Source: CBFGWV01 sp965652545
GTDB taxonomy: Bacteria > Pseudomonadota > Gammaproteobacteria > Competibacterales > Competibacteraceae
Direction of reading: 5' to 3'
Assembly: GCA_965652545.1 (NCBI GenBank)
Contig: CBFGWV010000095.1
Span: forward strand, 1 to 15,522
Length of the DNA: 15,522 nt
Under the pieces are notes generated by a model that saw only the letters and a program-made list of their open reading frames with translations, searched no databases and was not told the origin of the DNA. Each line of letters opens with the position of its first letter. Within the stretch, counting starts at the first letter, position 1. The position numbers and the translations under genes are program-made. Shown here in pieces: positions 1 through 7,723 of this stretch.

Positions 1-14
1 CATCTCGTTCCGCC

Positions 15-28
15 GGCCATCCATGGCC
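15..28 (-). repeat. Short perfect hairpin with GGAT loop 3' of creD
   Basis: Starting 24 bases beyond the creD stop codon, the minus strand contains GGCCAT-GG-ATGGCC, a perfect inverted repeat. Its tip is CATGGATG, the same core found in the hairpin downstream of the AraC-type gene at the other edge of the window. No T-tract follows, so it does not look like a classic intrinsic terminator. It may be one unit of a dispersed hairpin repeat cut off by the window edge. The remaining bases at 1-52 hold no gene that I can support. Confidence 0.45.
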
Positions 29-52
29 AGCGATTACAACCCCCGCCTGGGC

Positions 53-1393
53 TCAGTCCGCCGCCACGGCGGCCGGCAGCCGCTCACCGACCCGGTACCA
101 ATCGACCCGGCGCGTCAGCAGCATCGCCACGCCGAGAACGGCGAAAACCAGCGACGAACCCATCAGCAGCGCATAGTCCTCGGAACGCAGCACCAAAAAC
201 AACAGCCCATACAACCCGCCCAGCAAAGCGCCCGACAACACCGCACCGGATACACTCCCGAGCACCGCTTGCAGATAGACCGCGATCAACACCACACAGG
301 CAATCGCCGCAACCGCATAGGCGGCTGCAAAATCAATGTGTTCCGCCAAACTGAGCAGAAGCAGGAAGAACATCGCCAGCGCACTGCCCACCAGCAGATA
401 CTGCATGGGATGGATCGCAAGCCCCTTGATCACCTCCAGCAGGAAGAACGCGGCAAACGTCAGGCCGATGAACAGAATCGCGTACTTGATCGCCCGCTCG
501 GTCTGCTGATAGACATCTACCGGCTGGATAAGCGCCACCCCCAGGGTCGGCAGCTCCGCGCAGTTCCACCCCTGGTCGCAACCCTTCAGCAGCCGCCCGG
601 CCACATCAGTCGAGAAGCGCGTCGTCATCCAGCGCGCCGTGAAGCCCTCATCGGTCACCGACCGCTCTTCGGGAAGAAACTGCCCGACAAACGCCGGATG
701 CGGCCAAGCGGACTCGATATCCACCCGCGACTCGTCCCCAACCGGCACGATGGACAACTGCTCCATCCCGCCTATTCGCAAACTCAACTCAACCGCGAGC
801 TCCGCACCCGGCGCCAGCGTACCGACGTTTGCCATCAAGGTGCCGCCGCCGTGCATCCAGGTTTGGGTGCCCGGCTCCCAATCCACGTTCCGATTGTTGA
901 CCTTTGCCGCATCCAGACGCTTGATACCGCGTACATCGGATACAGATAACACCAGCGATGCCGGTCCGAAACGGTAGGGCTCGCTGCTCTCGGCCAAGCC
1001 GAAGCGCGGCGGAATGCGGAAGCGCGCCGTACCGCTCACATCACCGTTGTACAAACGGGCGTCATAGATACCGCGGCTGCGCGTATCGCTTTCAAGCATC
1101 GCGCTGATCTCGAACATTTGAGGGGTCACGATGACCTGGCCACTCTCACGGCTTGTCCGGGCCTCGTCAGTTCCACGCGCCGGCAGCGTCGTCACCCGCT
1201 CCCAGGGCACGATCAGCACCGGGCCGACCAAGGTCTGCGGGCCGTAAGCCGTCCTGGCGATATCGTCCCGTACCGACGCGGCCCAGGATTGGCGTTCATC
1301 GACCAAACCGGCGATCGATGCGATGGCAATGATCAACAGCAGGGACAGCACCGCCAAGGTGGCGATTTTCAACGCAAGCGCATATCGGCGCAT
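53..1393 (-). CDS. creD: CreD family inner-membrane protein
   Basis: CreD is the inner-membrane protein controlled by the CreBC two-component system; its exact role is unclear, though it is tied to envelope stress and beta-lactam responses in several gammaproteobacteria. The 446-residue product (E. coli CreD is about 450) has an N-terminal membrane segment at about residues 5-31, a large presumed periplasmic domain rich in beta-type sequence with a conserved GPVLIVPW stretch, and a cluster of hydrophobic segments over roughly residues 300-440. I chose the ATG at 1393 because GGAGG lies 8 bases upstream. The GTG/ATG pair 30-33 bases further upstream lacks a good ribosome site and adds a poorly hydrophobic extension. 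It is last in creB-creC-creD, 88 bp after creC, and that gap carries a Cre-tag-like repeat, which suggests a CreB-driven promoter of its own. Confidence 0.93.
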   Translation of the reverse strand: MRRYALALKIATLAVLSLLLIIAIASIAGLVDERQSWAASVRDDIARTAYGPQTLVGPVLIVPWERVTTLPARGTDEARTSRESGQVIVTPQMFEISAMLESDTRSRGIYDARLYNGDVSGTARFRIPPRFGLAESSEPYRFGPASLVLSVSDVRGIKRLDAAKVNNRNVDWEPGTQTWMHGGGTLMANVGTLAPGAELAVELSLRIGGMEQLSIVPVGDESRVDIESAWPHPAFVGQFLPEERSVTDEGFTARWMTTRFSTDVAGRLLKGCDQGWNCAELPTLGVALIQPVDVYQQTERAIKYAILFIGLTFAAFFLLEVIKGLAIHPMQYLLVGSALAMFFLLLLSLAEHIDFAAAYAVAAIACVVLIAVYLQAVLGSVSGAVLSGALLGGLYGLLFLVLRSEDYALLMGSSLVFAVLGVAMLLTRRVDWYRVGERLPAAVAAD

Positions 1394-1464
1394 ATCAGCG
1401 TCCTCCAGGTTAGGGGTACGCATCACATGCTCGCGGCGTCACTTGCGTTTTTGATGCACCGTCT

Positions 1465-1491
1465 GTGAAGCCGCTGTGTACTCAGTGTGAA
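1465..1491 (-). promoter_or_regulatory. Putative Cre tag (CreB operator) upstream of creD
   Basis: Read on the minus strand, three pentamers TTCAC, TACAC and TTCAC lie at 1487-1491, 1476-1480 and 1465-1469, each separated by exactly six bases. The CreB box known from E. coli and other gammaproteobacteria is TTCAC-N6-TTCAC, normally upstream of creD. Here the outer pentamers are perfect and the middle one differs by one base, giving two overlapping half-variant tags in phase with the DNA helix. The site overlaps the creC stop codon and ends about 70 bases upstream of the creD start, a suitable place for an activator. I could not identify a convincing -10 box downstream. Confidence 0.72.
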
Positions 1492-2918
1492 GCGGGTATC
1501 CACACGCTGGCCACGGCGCCGCCGGCAGCCGCGTTGGCGAGGGTGGCGCGGCCGCCGTGCAGTTCGGCCACCTGTGCCACGAACGGCAGCCCCAAGCCGC
1601 TGCTCTTGCGTCCAGTCGAAGGCCTGGGTAGCGAATAGAAACGCTCGAACACCCGCGCCAACGCATAATCCGGTACACCCGGCCCATCGTCGCTGACCGT
1701 GATCAGCCATTGGTCGTCGTCACGACACACCGCCAACTCGATACGACCGCCGCGAGGAACGAAGTCCAGGGCGTTGTCCAGCAGGTTGCATAGTGCCTGT
1801 TCGAGCAAGAACCGCTCACCATGCACCATGGCTGCGCGTTCAGGCAGCAACGCGACCAGTTCGACATCGGCCACTGTCGCACGCGATTCGCGGGGCCGGA
1901 TGACAGTCTGCGCCAGACGTCGCAGATCCACCGGCTCCGCATGCTCGAGCGCATCCCGGTTCTCCAGGGCCGCCAGATCCAACAGGCGCTCCACGAGGCG
2001 CTGGAGACGATCGCTTTCCGCCTGAATGTTGTCGAGAAACCGCCGCCGGTCTTCCGGGGCGGGCGACTCGCGCAACAGCTCGGCGGCGCCGCGCACGGCG
2101 GCCAGAGGGCTTTTCATCTCGTGCGTCAGCGTGTGCACATAGCGCTCCACGTAATCGCGCCCTTCGAGTTCCTTGCGCATGCGCTCCAGAGAGCGCCCCA
2201 GGGACTTCAGCTCCGTACCGGGCAATGACGGCAGGGTCACGCGCTGACCGGCGGCCACAGCGCGTGCGTAGCGTGCCAGCTTGCCCAGGCCGGCACTGAA
2301 CCAGATCGACAACCCCAGGCCCAGCACCAGAGACGCGGCCACCACCAGCACGGCGCCACGGATCAAACTGTCGCGGGTCAATGCCAGGAACGGTTCGACG
2401 CTGATGTTCGGTTTGGCGATCGTCAGTACGCCCAGCAAACGGCCGTCATCCGCACGAATCGGGGCCGCAACGTGCATCACTGTAGAGGTCTCGTCATTGG
2501 GATCGGTGCGGGTGGTCCTGGCGCCGTACTGCCCGCGCAGCGTCAGGTAGACATCGTTCCAACGCGAGTAATCCGCCCCCTGGTCCAGCCCCTCGGAGTC
2601 GAAAATCACCACACCGCTTTCGTCGGTGATGTATATCCGGTAGTTCAAGCGGTCCTTGTTGACCTGGGCAATGACCGCACCGAACTGACGGGCCGCGGCA
2701 GCATCCAGTGCGCGGGCGAATATGCCGTCGGCGACGCGTCCGGCGGCCACATCACCGGCCACCAGTTCCGCCAGTAGATTGGCCTGCTCGACCAGCCCTT
2801 CCTCCTGCGATTGGCGCAGGCTGGGTTTGACTTGGTTGAGAACCGTGTTGAAGAACAGCAACACAGCAAACCCAGTCATGAGGAAAAAACCCAGGAACAG
2901 CCGGACGTTTAGACTCAA
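1482..2918 (-). CDS. creC: CreC sensor histidine kinase
   Basis: CreC is the membrane sensor kinase that phosphorylates CreB. The 478-residue protein has an N-terminal membrane segment (about 7-27), an extracytoplasmic sensor region containing the CreC-typical DYSRWNDVYLTLRGQYGAR, a second membrane segment (about 186-208), a HAMP-like linker, and the kinase core. Key residues are phosphoacceptor His266 in HEMKSPLAA, N-box Asn378 and Asn382, G1 box DDGPG at 410-414 and G2 GLGL at 441-444. The stretch from VPDYALARVFERFYSLP to the G2 box is very close to E. coli CreC. The start is a TTG overlapping the creB stop (TTGA, 2915-2918), which signals translational coupling; the next in-frame ATG would cut off much of the first membrane helix. 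Confidence 0.95.
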   Translation of the reverse strand: MSLNVRLFLGFFLMTGFAVLLFFNTVLNQVKPSLRQSQEEGLVEQANLLAELVAGDVAAGRVADGIFARALDAAAARQFGAVIAQVNKDRLNYRIYITDESGVVIFDSEGLDQGADYSRWNDVYLTLRGQYGARTTRTDPNDETSTVMHVAAPIRADDGRLLGVLTIAKPNISVEPFLALTRDSLIRGAVLVVAASLVLGLGLSIWFSAGLGKLARYARAVAAGQRVTLPSLPGTELKSLGRSLERMRKELEGRDYVERYVHTLTHEMKSPLAAVRGAAELLRESPAPEDRRRFLDNIQAESDRLQRLVERLLDLAALENRDALEHAEPVDLRRLAQTVIRPRESRATVADVELVALLPERAAMVHGERFLLEQALCNLLDNALDFVPRGGRIELAVCRDDDQWLITVSDDGPGVPDYALARVFERFYSLPRPSTGRKSSGLGLPFVAQVAELHGGRATLANAAAGGAVASVWIPASH

Positions 2919-3604
2919 CGGTCGACGGCCAGGCTGTATCCCAGGCCCCGATGCGTGTGGATGGGGTCGAGGTCGGGGGCGATTTCGCGCAGTTTGGCCC
3001 GCAGGCTTCTGACATGGGCATCGACCGTGCGATCAAAGGCCGCGCCGGGATCGACCCACACCTGCGCCATAATCTGTTCGCGGCTCCACACCCTGCCCGG
3101 TGCCTGGATCAGCAGTTTGAGCAGTCCGTACTCGTAGCGGGTGAGCGCCAGAGGCCGTCCGCAGAAGTCGATACGGGCGCCCGCCTCGTCCAGGCGGAAG
3201 CGACCCGGGGGCAGGCCTGAGAGTACCGGTTCGGTCTGTGTGCGCTTGAGCACCGCCTTGATCCGGGCGACCAATTCGCGCGGGCTGAACGGCTTGGCGA
3301 CATAGTCGTCGCCGCCAAGCTCCAGCCCCAGGACGCGGTCGATCTCGTCATTGCGTGCGGTGAGAAAGATTACCGGCGTCTCGACGTGCTTGCGCAGGGC
3401 CTTGCAGACCTCGAAACCGCTGATGTCCGGCAAGCCCACGTCCAGCACGATGAGATCGGGAGCCAAGCGATCCACCGCGGCGATCGCATCGCGCCCCAAT
3501 TGCAACCACTCGCCCCGCAAACCCTCAGTGCGCAGGGCGTACATCACCGTATCGGCAATGCCGGCCTCGTCTTCGACGACCAGAATGCACGCTTGTCGCT
3601 CCAA
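2915..3604 (-). CDS. creB: CreB response regulator, OmpR/PhoB family
   Basis: CreB is the DNA-binding partner of CreC and activates creD through Cre tags. The 229-residue protein has an N-terminal receiver domain with acidic pocket Glu11/Asp12, phosphoacceptor Asp55 in LIVLDVGLPDISGFEVC, Thr82 and Lys104. A winged-helix domain covers about residues 130-226 and ends in THRGLGYSL, as in E. coli CreB. The start is a TTG: an in-frame stop lies 15 bases upstream and no in-frame ATG is available before the receiver core. A G-rich GGCGGGGCGG precedes it as a weak ribosome site. The upstream RACo gene ends only 39 bp away with no visible terminator, so read-through from the C1 operon into creBC is possible. 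Confidence 0.95.
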   Translation of the reverse strand: MERQACILVVEDEAGIADTVMYALRTEGLRGEWLQLGRDAIAAVDRLAPDLIVLDVGLPDISGFEVCKALRKHVETPVIFLTARNDEIDRVLGLELGGDDYVAKPFSPRELVARIKAVLKRTQTEPVLSGLPPGRFRLDEAGARIDFCGRPLALTRYEYGLLKLLIQAPGRVWSREQIMAQVWVDPGAAFDRTVDAHVRSLRAKLREIAPDLDPIHTHRGLGYSLAVDR

Positions 3605-3643
3605 TGCCGCCCCGCCTCATCCGCGCAAGGCTGGCATCGTACA

Positions 3644-5668
3644 TCAAGCGCCGCGGTTTGCCCGCCGCCGGCCACGTCGTGCCCCCCCTTCGCCGTCCGC
3701 ACCACCGACACTCTTGGTCGGCGGCAGGGTCACAGCCTCGCTCAAACGTGGGAATGCGTGCGTGCGGTGGGGTAGCGCCATGGCGTCGACGAAATGCTCC
3801 TGGAAGCGCGGCTCGATGGCCGTTTCCACCTTCTCCACCTGGCGAACCACATCGACGATCTCGCCGCGGGCCTTCTTATCCAGCAACGCGATACGCGCGC
3901 CGGTGCCCGCCGCATTGCCCGCCGAGGTGACACGGGCCAGATCGCAGTCGGGGATCAACCCCAGAACCATGGCGTATTTCACATCGATATGGCTACCGAA
4001 AGCGCCGGCCAGGCGGATCTGGTCGACGGTTTCCACGCCCATGCGATCCATCAACAGACGGATACCTGCATACAGGGCGGCCTTGGCGAGCTGGATGGCG
4101 CGCACGTCGTTCTGCACGATACGCACCTTGACCTCGCCGTCATGCAGCAAATAGGCAAAGGTGCGGCCGTCGGCATGCACGCGCGGGTTGCGCTCGGCCA
4201 TGGCACCGTCGACCACGCCGTCCTGGTTGATGACACCGGAGAGGTACATCTCGGCGATGACCTCGATGATGCCCGAACCGCAGATTCCGGTGATGCCGAT
4301 GTCTTGTATCGACTCGTCGAAGCCCTCGTCGTTCGACCACAGATCGCTGCCGATAACCTTGAAGCGCGGCTCAAGGGTGTCTGGATCGATGCGCACCCGC
4401 TCGATGGCTCCGGGGGCGGCACGCTGCCCGCAGGAGATCTGTGCGCCCTCGAAAGCCGGACCCGTGGGGCTGGAGCAGGCCAGCAAACGGTGGCGGTTGC
4501 CCAGGACGATCTCCGCATTGGTGCCCACATCCACCAGCAAGGTCATGTCTTCGGTGTAATGCGGCCCCTCCGAGAGGATGACTCCGGCGGTATCGGCACC
4601 GACATGGCCGGCGATGCAAGGCAGTACGAAGATACGTGCGTTGGGGTGCACCACCAAATCGAGCTCGGTGGCCCACAAGGTGATGGCCTCGTCGGTCGCC
4701 AGCGCGAACGGTGCACCGCCGAGTTCCACCGGGTTAATGCCGAGCAGGAGGTGATGCATGATGGGATTGGCGACGAAAGTGACCTCGAGGATGTCGCGCA
4801 CCTCGATACCCACCTCACCGGCCACCTCCATGATGAGCTGGTTCAAGGCATCGCGCACAGCTCGGGTCATGTCCGCCTCGCCACCGGGGTTCATCATGAT
4901 GTACGACACCCGGCTCATGAGGTCTTCGCCGAAGCGGATCTGCGGGTTCATGATGCCGGAGGACGCCACGACCTCGCCGCTGGAGAGATCACACAAGTGG
5001 GCGGCAACCGTCGTCGACCCCACATCGACGGCCAACCCATAGACCTTGTCGCGAAACCCCGGCCACACCCCGATGAGCTGGTGGTCGTCGTGCACCGCCA
5101 CGGTGACCGCCCACCCCTCCTGGCGAAGGGCGGCCTGCAACTCCTGGATGACGCGAACGTCGCAGTGCAGATCGGTCAGCCGCCATTCGAACTCCAGCGC
5201 CTCCTTGAGACGACGCAAGTCGCCCGAGGGGTCGTGCATATCCGGTTCCTGAACCTCCACGTAGTACAGGCGCACGACCGGGTCCAGCTCGATGTTGTGC
5301 ACCTCGGCACGTTTGCGCACGACCTGGCGATGCACCTGGGAGTCGGCCGGCACATCGACGACCACATCGCCGAGAATCTGGGTGGAACAGGACAGGCGCC
5401 GCCCCGGTGCCAACCCCCGGTCATTGGCGTACTGGGTCTCCACATCACCGAATTCGCTCAAATGATCGCGGCGGGAGACGACGCCGTGCTTGGCGAACTC
5501 GCCCTCGGCCAGCAGGATCTGGCAACGGCCGCAAATGCCGCGCCCGCCGCAGACCGAATCGATATCCACGCCCAATGCCCGCGCGGCCTGCAAGACCGGG
5601 GTTCCCAAAGGGAAGCGCCCGCGGCGCCCCGAGGGGGTGAAAACGACCAGCGCATCCTGTCCTGCCAT
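3644..5668 (-). CDS. RACo-type 2Fe-2S/ASKHA corrinoid activation protein
   Basis: Proteins of this family (reductive activators of corrinoid proteins, ASKHA/DUF4445 domain) use ATP and an iron-sulfur cluster to return Co(II) corrinoid to active Co(I). The 674-residue product starts with a plant-type ferredoxin domain whose ligands are Cys40, Cys46, Cys49 (C-x5-C-x2-C) and Cys94. An actin-like ATPase half follows, with VDVGSTT at 214-220, DVGTNAEIVLG at 380-390, GICGSGI at 461-467 and AGAFGS at 554-559. The C-terminus is a basic, low-complexity Arg/Gly tail. I chose the ATG at 5668; a TTG seven codons upstream is the alternative. It follows the methyltransferase gene after a 121-bp gap holding a terminator-like hairpin. 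The context of a corrinoid protein plus a methyl-H4F methyltransferase supports corrinoid repair rather than another ASKHA role. Confidence 0.88.
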   Translation of the reverse strand: MAGQDALVVFTPSGRRGRFPLGTPVLQAARALGVDIDSVCGGRGICGRCQILLAEGEFAKHGVVSRRDHLSEFGDVETQYANDRGLAPGRRLSCSTQILGDVVVDVPADSQVHRQVVRKRAEVHNIELDPVVRLYYVEVQEPDMHDPSGDLRRLKEALEFEWRLTDLHCDVRVIQELQAALRQEGWAVTVAVHDDHQLIGVWPGFRDKVYGLAVDVGSTTVAAHLCDLSSGEVVASSGIMNPQIRFGEDLMSRVSYIMMNPGGEADMTRAVRDALNQLIMEVAGEVGIEVRDILEVTFVANPIMHHLLLGINPVELGGAPFALATDEAITLWATELDLVVHPNARIFVLPCIAGHVGADTAGVILSEGPHYTEDMTLLVDVGTNAEIVLGNRHRLLACSSPTGPAFEGAQISCGQRAAPGAIERVRIDPDTLEPRFKVIGSDLWSNDEGFDESIQDIGITGICGSGIIEVIAEMYLSGVINQDGVVDGAMAERNPRVHADGRTFAYLLHDGEVKVRIVQNDVRAIQLAKAALYAGIRLLMDRMGVETVDQIRLAGAFGSHIDVKYAMVLGLIPDCDLARVTSAGNAAGTGARIALLDKKARGEIVDVVRQVEKVETAIEPRFQEHFVDAMALPHRTHAFPRLSEAVTLPPTKSVGGADGEGGARRGRRRANRGA

Positions 5669-5719
5669 GGTTGTCGCTCGCTTTACCAAGTATTGGATTT
5701 ATCGATCACAGCCCATCAC

Positions 5720-5759
5720 AAAAACACGACACCCCCTTCGCCAACCTGCGGAGGGGGTG
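5720..5759 (-). terminator. Hairpin plus T-tract, possible terminator or attenuator
   Basis: On the minus strand a 12-pair stem (one G-T wobble; arms 5748-5759 and 5730-5741) with a 6-base loop is followed, after five bases, by five T residues at 5724-5720. It lies between the methyl-H4F methyltransferase stop and the RACo start. This could terminate part of the transcript and lower RACo expression, or it could be a dispersed GC-rich intergenic hairpin. A 12-bp palindrome, CTGCCCGGGCAG, sits directly beside it at 5760-5771. Confidence 0.5.
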
Positions 5760-5789
5760 CTGCCCGGGCAGGTCCGGACGCCCGATGAA

Positions 5790-6707
5790 TCAGCCGCCCG
5801 AGGGACGGCGGCGGCTGCTGACACGGCGGCCACGGCCTTCGCCACCGTCTTCGGTCGCGGCCGGCGGTTGGCGGTATTTGCGGATCCAGCGCATGCAATC
5901 CTTGTCCTGGGCCAGGAGCACGTCGGCACCCATGATGGACGTGACCACCTCCGCGTGCAGCGGGTTGGTGATGGCCGAGGTCATGCCGGCGGCCATCACC
6001 ATGGACATGAACGAGCCATTGATGCCATTGCGATTGGGCAGGCCGAAGCTGATGTTGGAGGCTCCGCAGGTGGTGTTCACTTTGAGCTCCGTACGCAGGC
6101 GATGCACCAGCCCGAACACCTGCCGCCCGGCCTGGGCGACCGCGCCGATGGGCATCACCAGCGGATCGACGACCACGTCACACGGCTTGATGCCGTAGTC
6201 CTGGGCACGCTCGACGATCTTTTTGGCCACGGCAAAGCGCACATCGGGGTCTTCCGAAATGCCGGTTTCGTCATTGGAGATCGCCACGACCGCGGCGTCG
6301 TACTTCTTGATCAACGGCAACACGACTTCCAGGCGGTCCTCTTCTCCGGTGACGGAGTTTACCAGTGGACGGCCCTTGTACACTGCCAGGCCGGCTTCCA
6401 GAGCGGCGACGATGGACGAGTCGATCGCCAGCGGGACATCGGTGATGGACTGCACCAACTGAATGGTCTGGGCCAGGATGGCGGGCTCGTCGGCCAGCGG
6501 AATACCGGCATTGACATCCAGCATCTGGGCGCCTGCGGCCACCTGTTCGAGCGCGTCCTTCTCCACGCGGGAGAAATCGCCCGCGGCCATTTCGGCGGCG
6601 AGGATGCTGCGACCGGTGGGGTTGATGCGCTCGCCGATGATGACGAAAGGCCGGTTGAAGCCGATGACGACTTCCTTGGTAGCGCTGGCGATGACGGTAT
6701 CGGTCAT
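5790..6707 (-). CDS. Methyltetrahydrofolate:corrinoid methyltransferase (MtgA/AcsE-like)
   Basis: This pterin-binding TIM-barrel enzyme moves a methyl group between a corrinoid protein and tetrahydrofolate. The 305-residue product shows GERINPTGR at 25-33, LDVNAG at 63-68, IDSS at 95-98, NSVTGEEDR at 117-125, DPLVMP at 181-186 and GASNISFGLPNRNG at 215-228. These are signatures of the MeTr group rather than dihydropteroate synthase, with which such genes are often confused. The length fits the family except for a basic tail (about 285-305). The ATG at 6707 overlaps the metF stop (ATGA, 6704-6707); longer in-frame readings run into metF. Next to a corrinoid protein and MetF/MetV, it most likely transfers substrate-derived methyl groups to H4F for oxidation. 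The reverse, methyl-synthesis direction cannot be excluded from sequence. Confidence 0.9.
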   Translation of the reverse strand: MTDTVIASATKEVVIGFNRPFVIIGERINPTGRSILAAEMAAGDFSRVEKDALEQVAAGAQMLDVNAGIPLADEPAILAQTIQLVQSITDVPLAIDSSIVAALEAGLAVYKGRPLVNSVTGEEDRLEVVLPLIKKYDAAVVAISNDETGISEDPDVRFAVAKKIVERAQDYGIKPCDVVVDPLVMPIGAVAQAGRQVFGLVHRLRTELKVNTTCGASNISFGLPNRNGINGSFMSMVMAAGMTSAITNPLHAEVVTSIMGADVLLAQDKDCMRWIRKYRQPPAATEDGGEGRGRRVSSRRRPSGG

Positions 6708-7723
6708 TGGACTGCTCTCACTGCGTTTTGGTTTTGATCGCGACCGGGGTACCAAGGCGTGCGGCCTGCCAGTACGCCCGAGCGCTCGATGATTTCGGCG
6801 ACGGCTTCTTCCTGCCGGTAGGCCATCACATGGACGCCGGCCACACCCGCCATCTCGTGTACCTGCTGGATGATTTCGATGCAGATTTTGCGCCCCTCGA
6901 GCTTGGGCTTCTCCGCTTTGCGAACCCGCTCGATGATGTGATCGGGGATATGAACCCCAGGGACGTTGTTGCGCATCCATTCGGCGGTTTTGGCACCGGG
7001 TACCGGCCCCACACCAACGATGATGAACACTTTCTGCTCAAGTCCCATGTCGCGCACCCGCTCCATGTAGCGCTTGAACATCTCGATGTCGTAGCAGTAC
7101 TGGGTCTGCACGAACTGGGCACCGGCAGCGACCTTTTTGGCCAGCCGCAGCGGCCGCCAGTCGTACGGGGGCGCAAAAGGGTTGGCCGCCGCACCAAGAA
7201 ACACCCGCGGTGCATAGTCGAGCTTGCGTCCGCTCTGGAAGTGCGACTCGTCGCGCATGGTGCGCGCCAGTTCAAGCAGCGACATGCAGTCCAGGTCGAA
7301 CACTGGCTTGGCCTGTGGGTGGTCGCCCGCCTGCACACCGTCGCCGGTAAGGCACAGGATGTTGGCCACCCCCATCGCCGCGCCGCCGAGGATCTCGCCT
7401 TGGATGGCAATACGGTTGCGGTCGCGGCAGGAGATCTGCATGACCGGCGCATAGCCGGCCCGGGTCAGCAGGGCGCATACCGCAACCGAGGACATGTGGC
7501 AGTTCGCGCCCGAGCCGTCGGTCGCGTTGATGGCATCGACATAGCCGTCGAACACCCGCGCACGCTTGAAGACTTCCTCGGGGTCGGCGGAGTCAGGCGG
7601 CGCCAGCTCGGAGGTGACGGCAAACTTGCCGGAACGAAGAATGCGCTCCAGACGCCCGGGCGAGCTGTGGCCGGGAAGAATGGGCAGCGGATACCCTGGA
7701 ACCGGCTCGTCTTCGAACTTCAT
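6704..7723 (-). CDS. metF: Methylenetetrahydrofolate reductase catalytic subunit
   Basis: MetF is a flavin TIM-barrel enzyme that interconverts methyl- and methylene-tetrahydrofolate. The 339-residue product has an SELAPPDSADPEEV start to the barrel, with the catalytic-type Glu. It continues through CLTGDG (substrate/FAD contact region), LGAAANPF, and AGAQFVQTQYCYD, the conserved MetF Q-T-Q motif. The ATG at 7723 overlaps the stop of the MetV-like gene (ATGA, 7720-7723) and has a GAGGGCAGG ribosome site; the longer reading frame upstream lies inside that gene. Pairing with a separate cysteine-rich MetV-like protein is typical of acetogen-style and related reductases rather than the stand-alone E. 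coli enzyme. In this operon the likely direction is oxidation of methyl-H4F, which is an inference from context. Confidence 0.92.
   Translation of the reverse strand: MKFEDEPVPGYPLPILPGHSSPGRLERILRSGKFAVTSELAPPDSADPEEVFKRARVFDGYVDAINATDGSGANCHMSSVAVCALLTRAGYAPVMQISCRDRNRIAIQGEILGGAAMGVANILCLTGDGVQAGDHPQAKPVFDLDCMSLLELARTMRDESHFQSGRKLDYAPRVFLGAAANPFAPPYDWRPLRLAKKVAAGAQFVQTQYCYDIEMFKRYMERVRDMGLEQKVFIIVGVGPVPGAKTAEWMRNNVPGVHIPDHIIERVRKAEKPKLEGRKICIEIIQQVHEMAGVAGVHVMAYRQEEAVAEIIERSGVLAGRTPWYPGRDQNQNAVRAVQ

Noticed and set aside
23..949. Plus-strand open frame opposite creD
   Set aside because: Composition is Gln/Arg/His-rich with no domain features; creD on the other strand has membrane segments, a ribosome site and family motifs.
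3794..5788. Long plus-strand open frame (664 codons) opposite the RACo gene
   Set aside because: It is the antisense shadow of RACo in high-GC DNA: rich in His, Asp and Gly with no recognisable domain, while the minus strand carries clear 2Fe-2S and ASKHA motifs.
5790..6707. Dihydropteroate synthase (folP) as identity of the pterin-binding enzyme
   Set aside because: The GERIN, NSVTGEE and GASNISFGLPNRNG motifs and the corrinoid/MetF context fit methyl-H4F:corrinoid methyltransferases; folP would be expected near glmM or ftsH instead.
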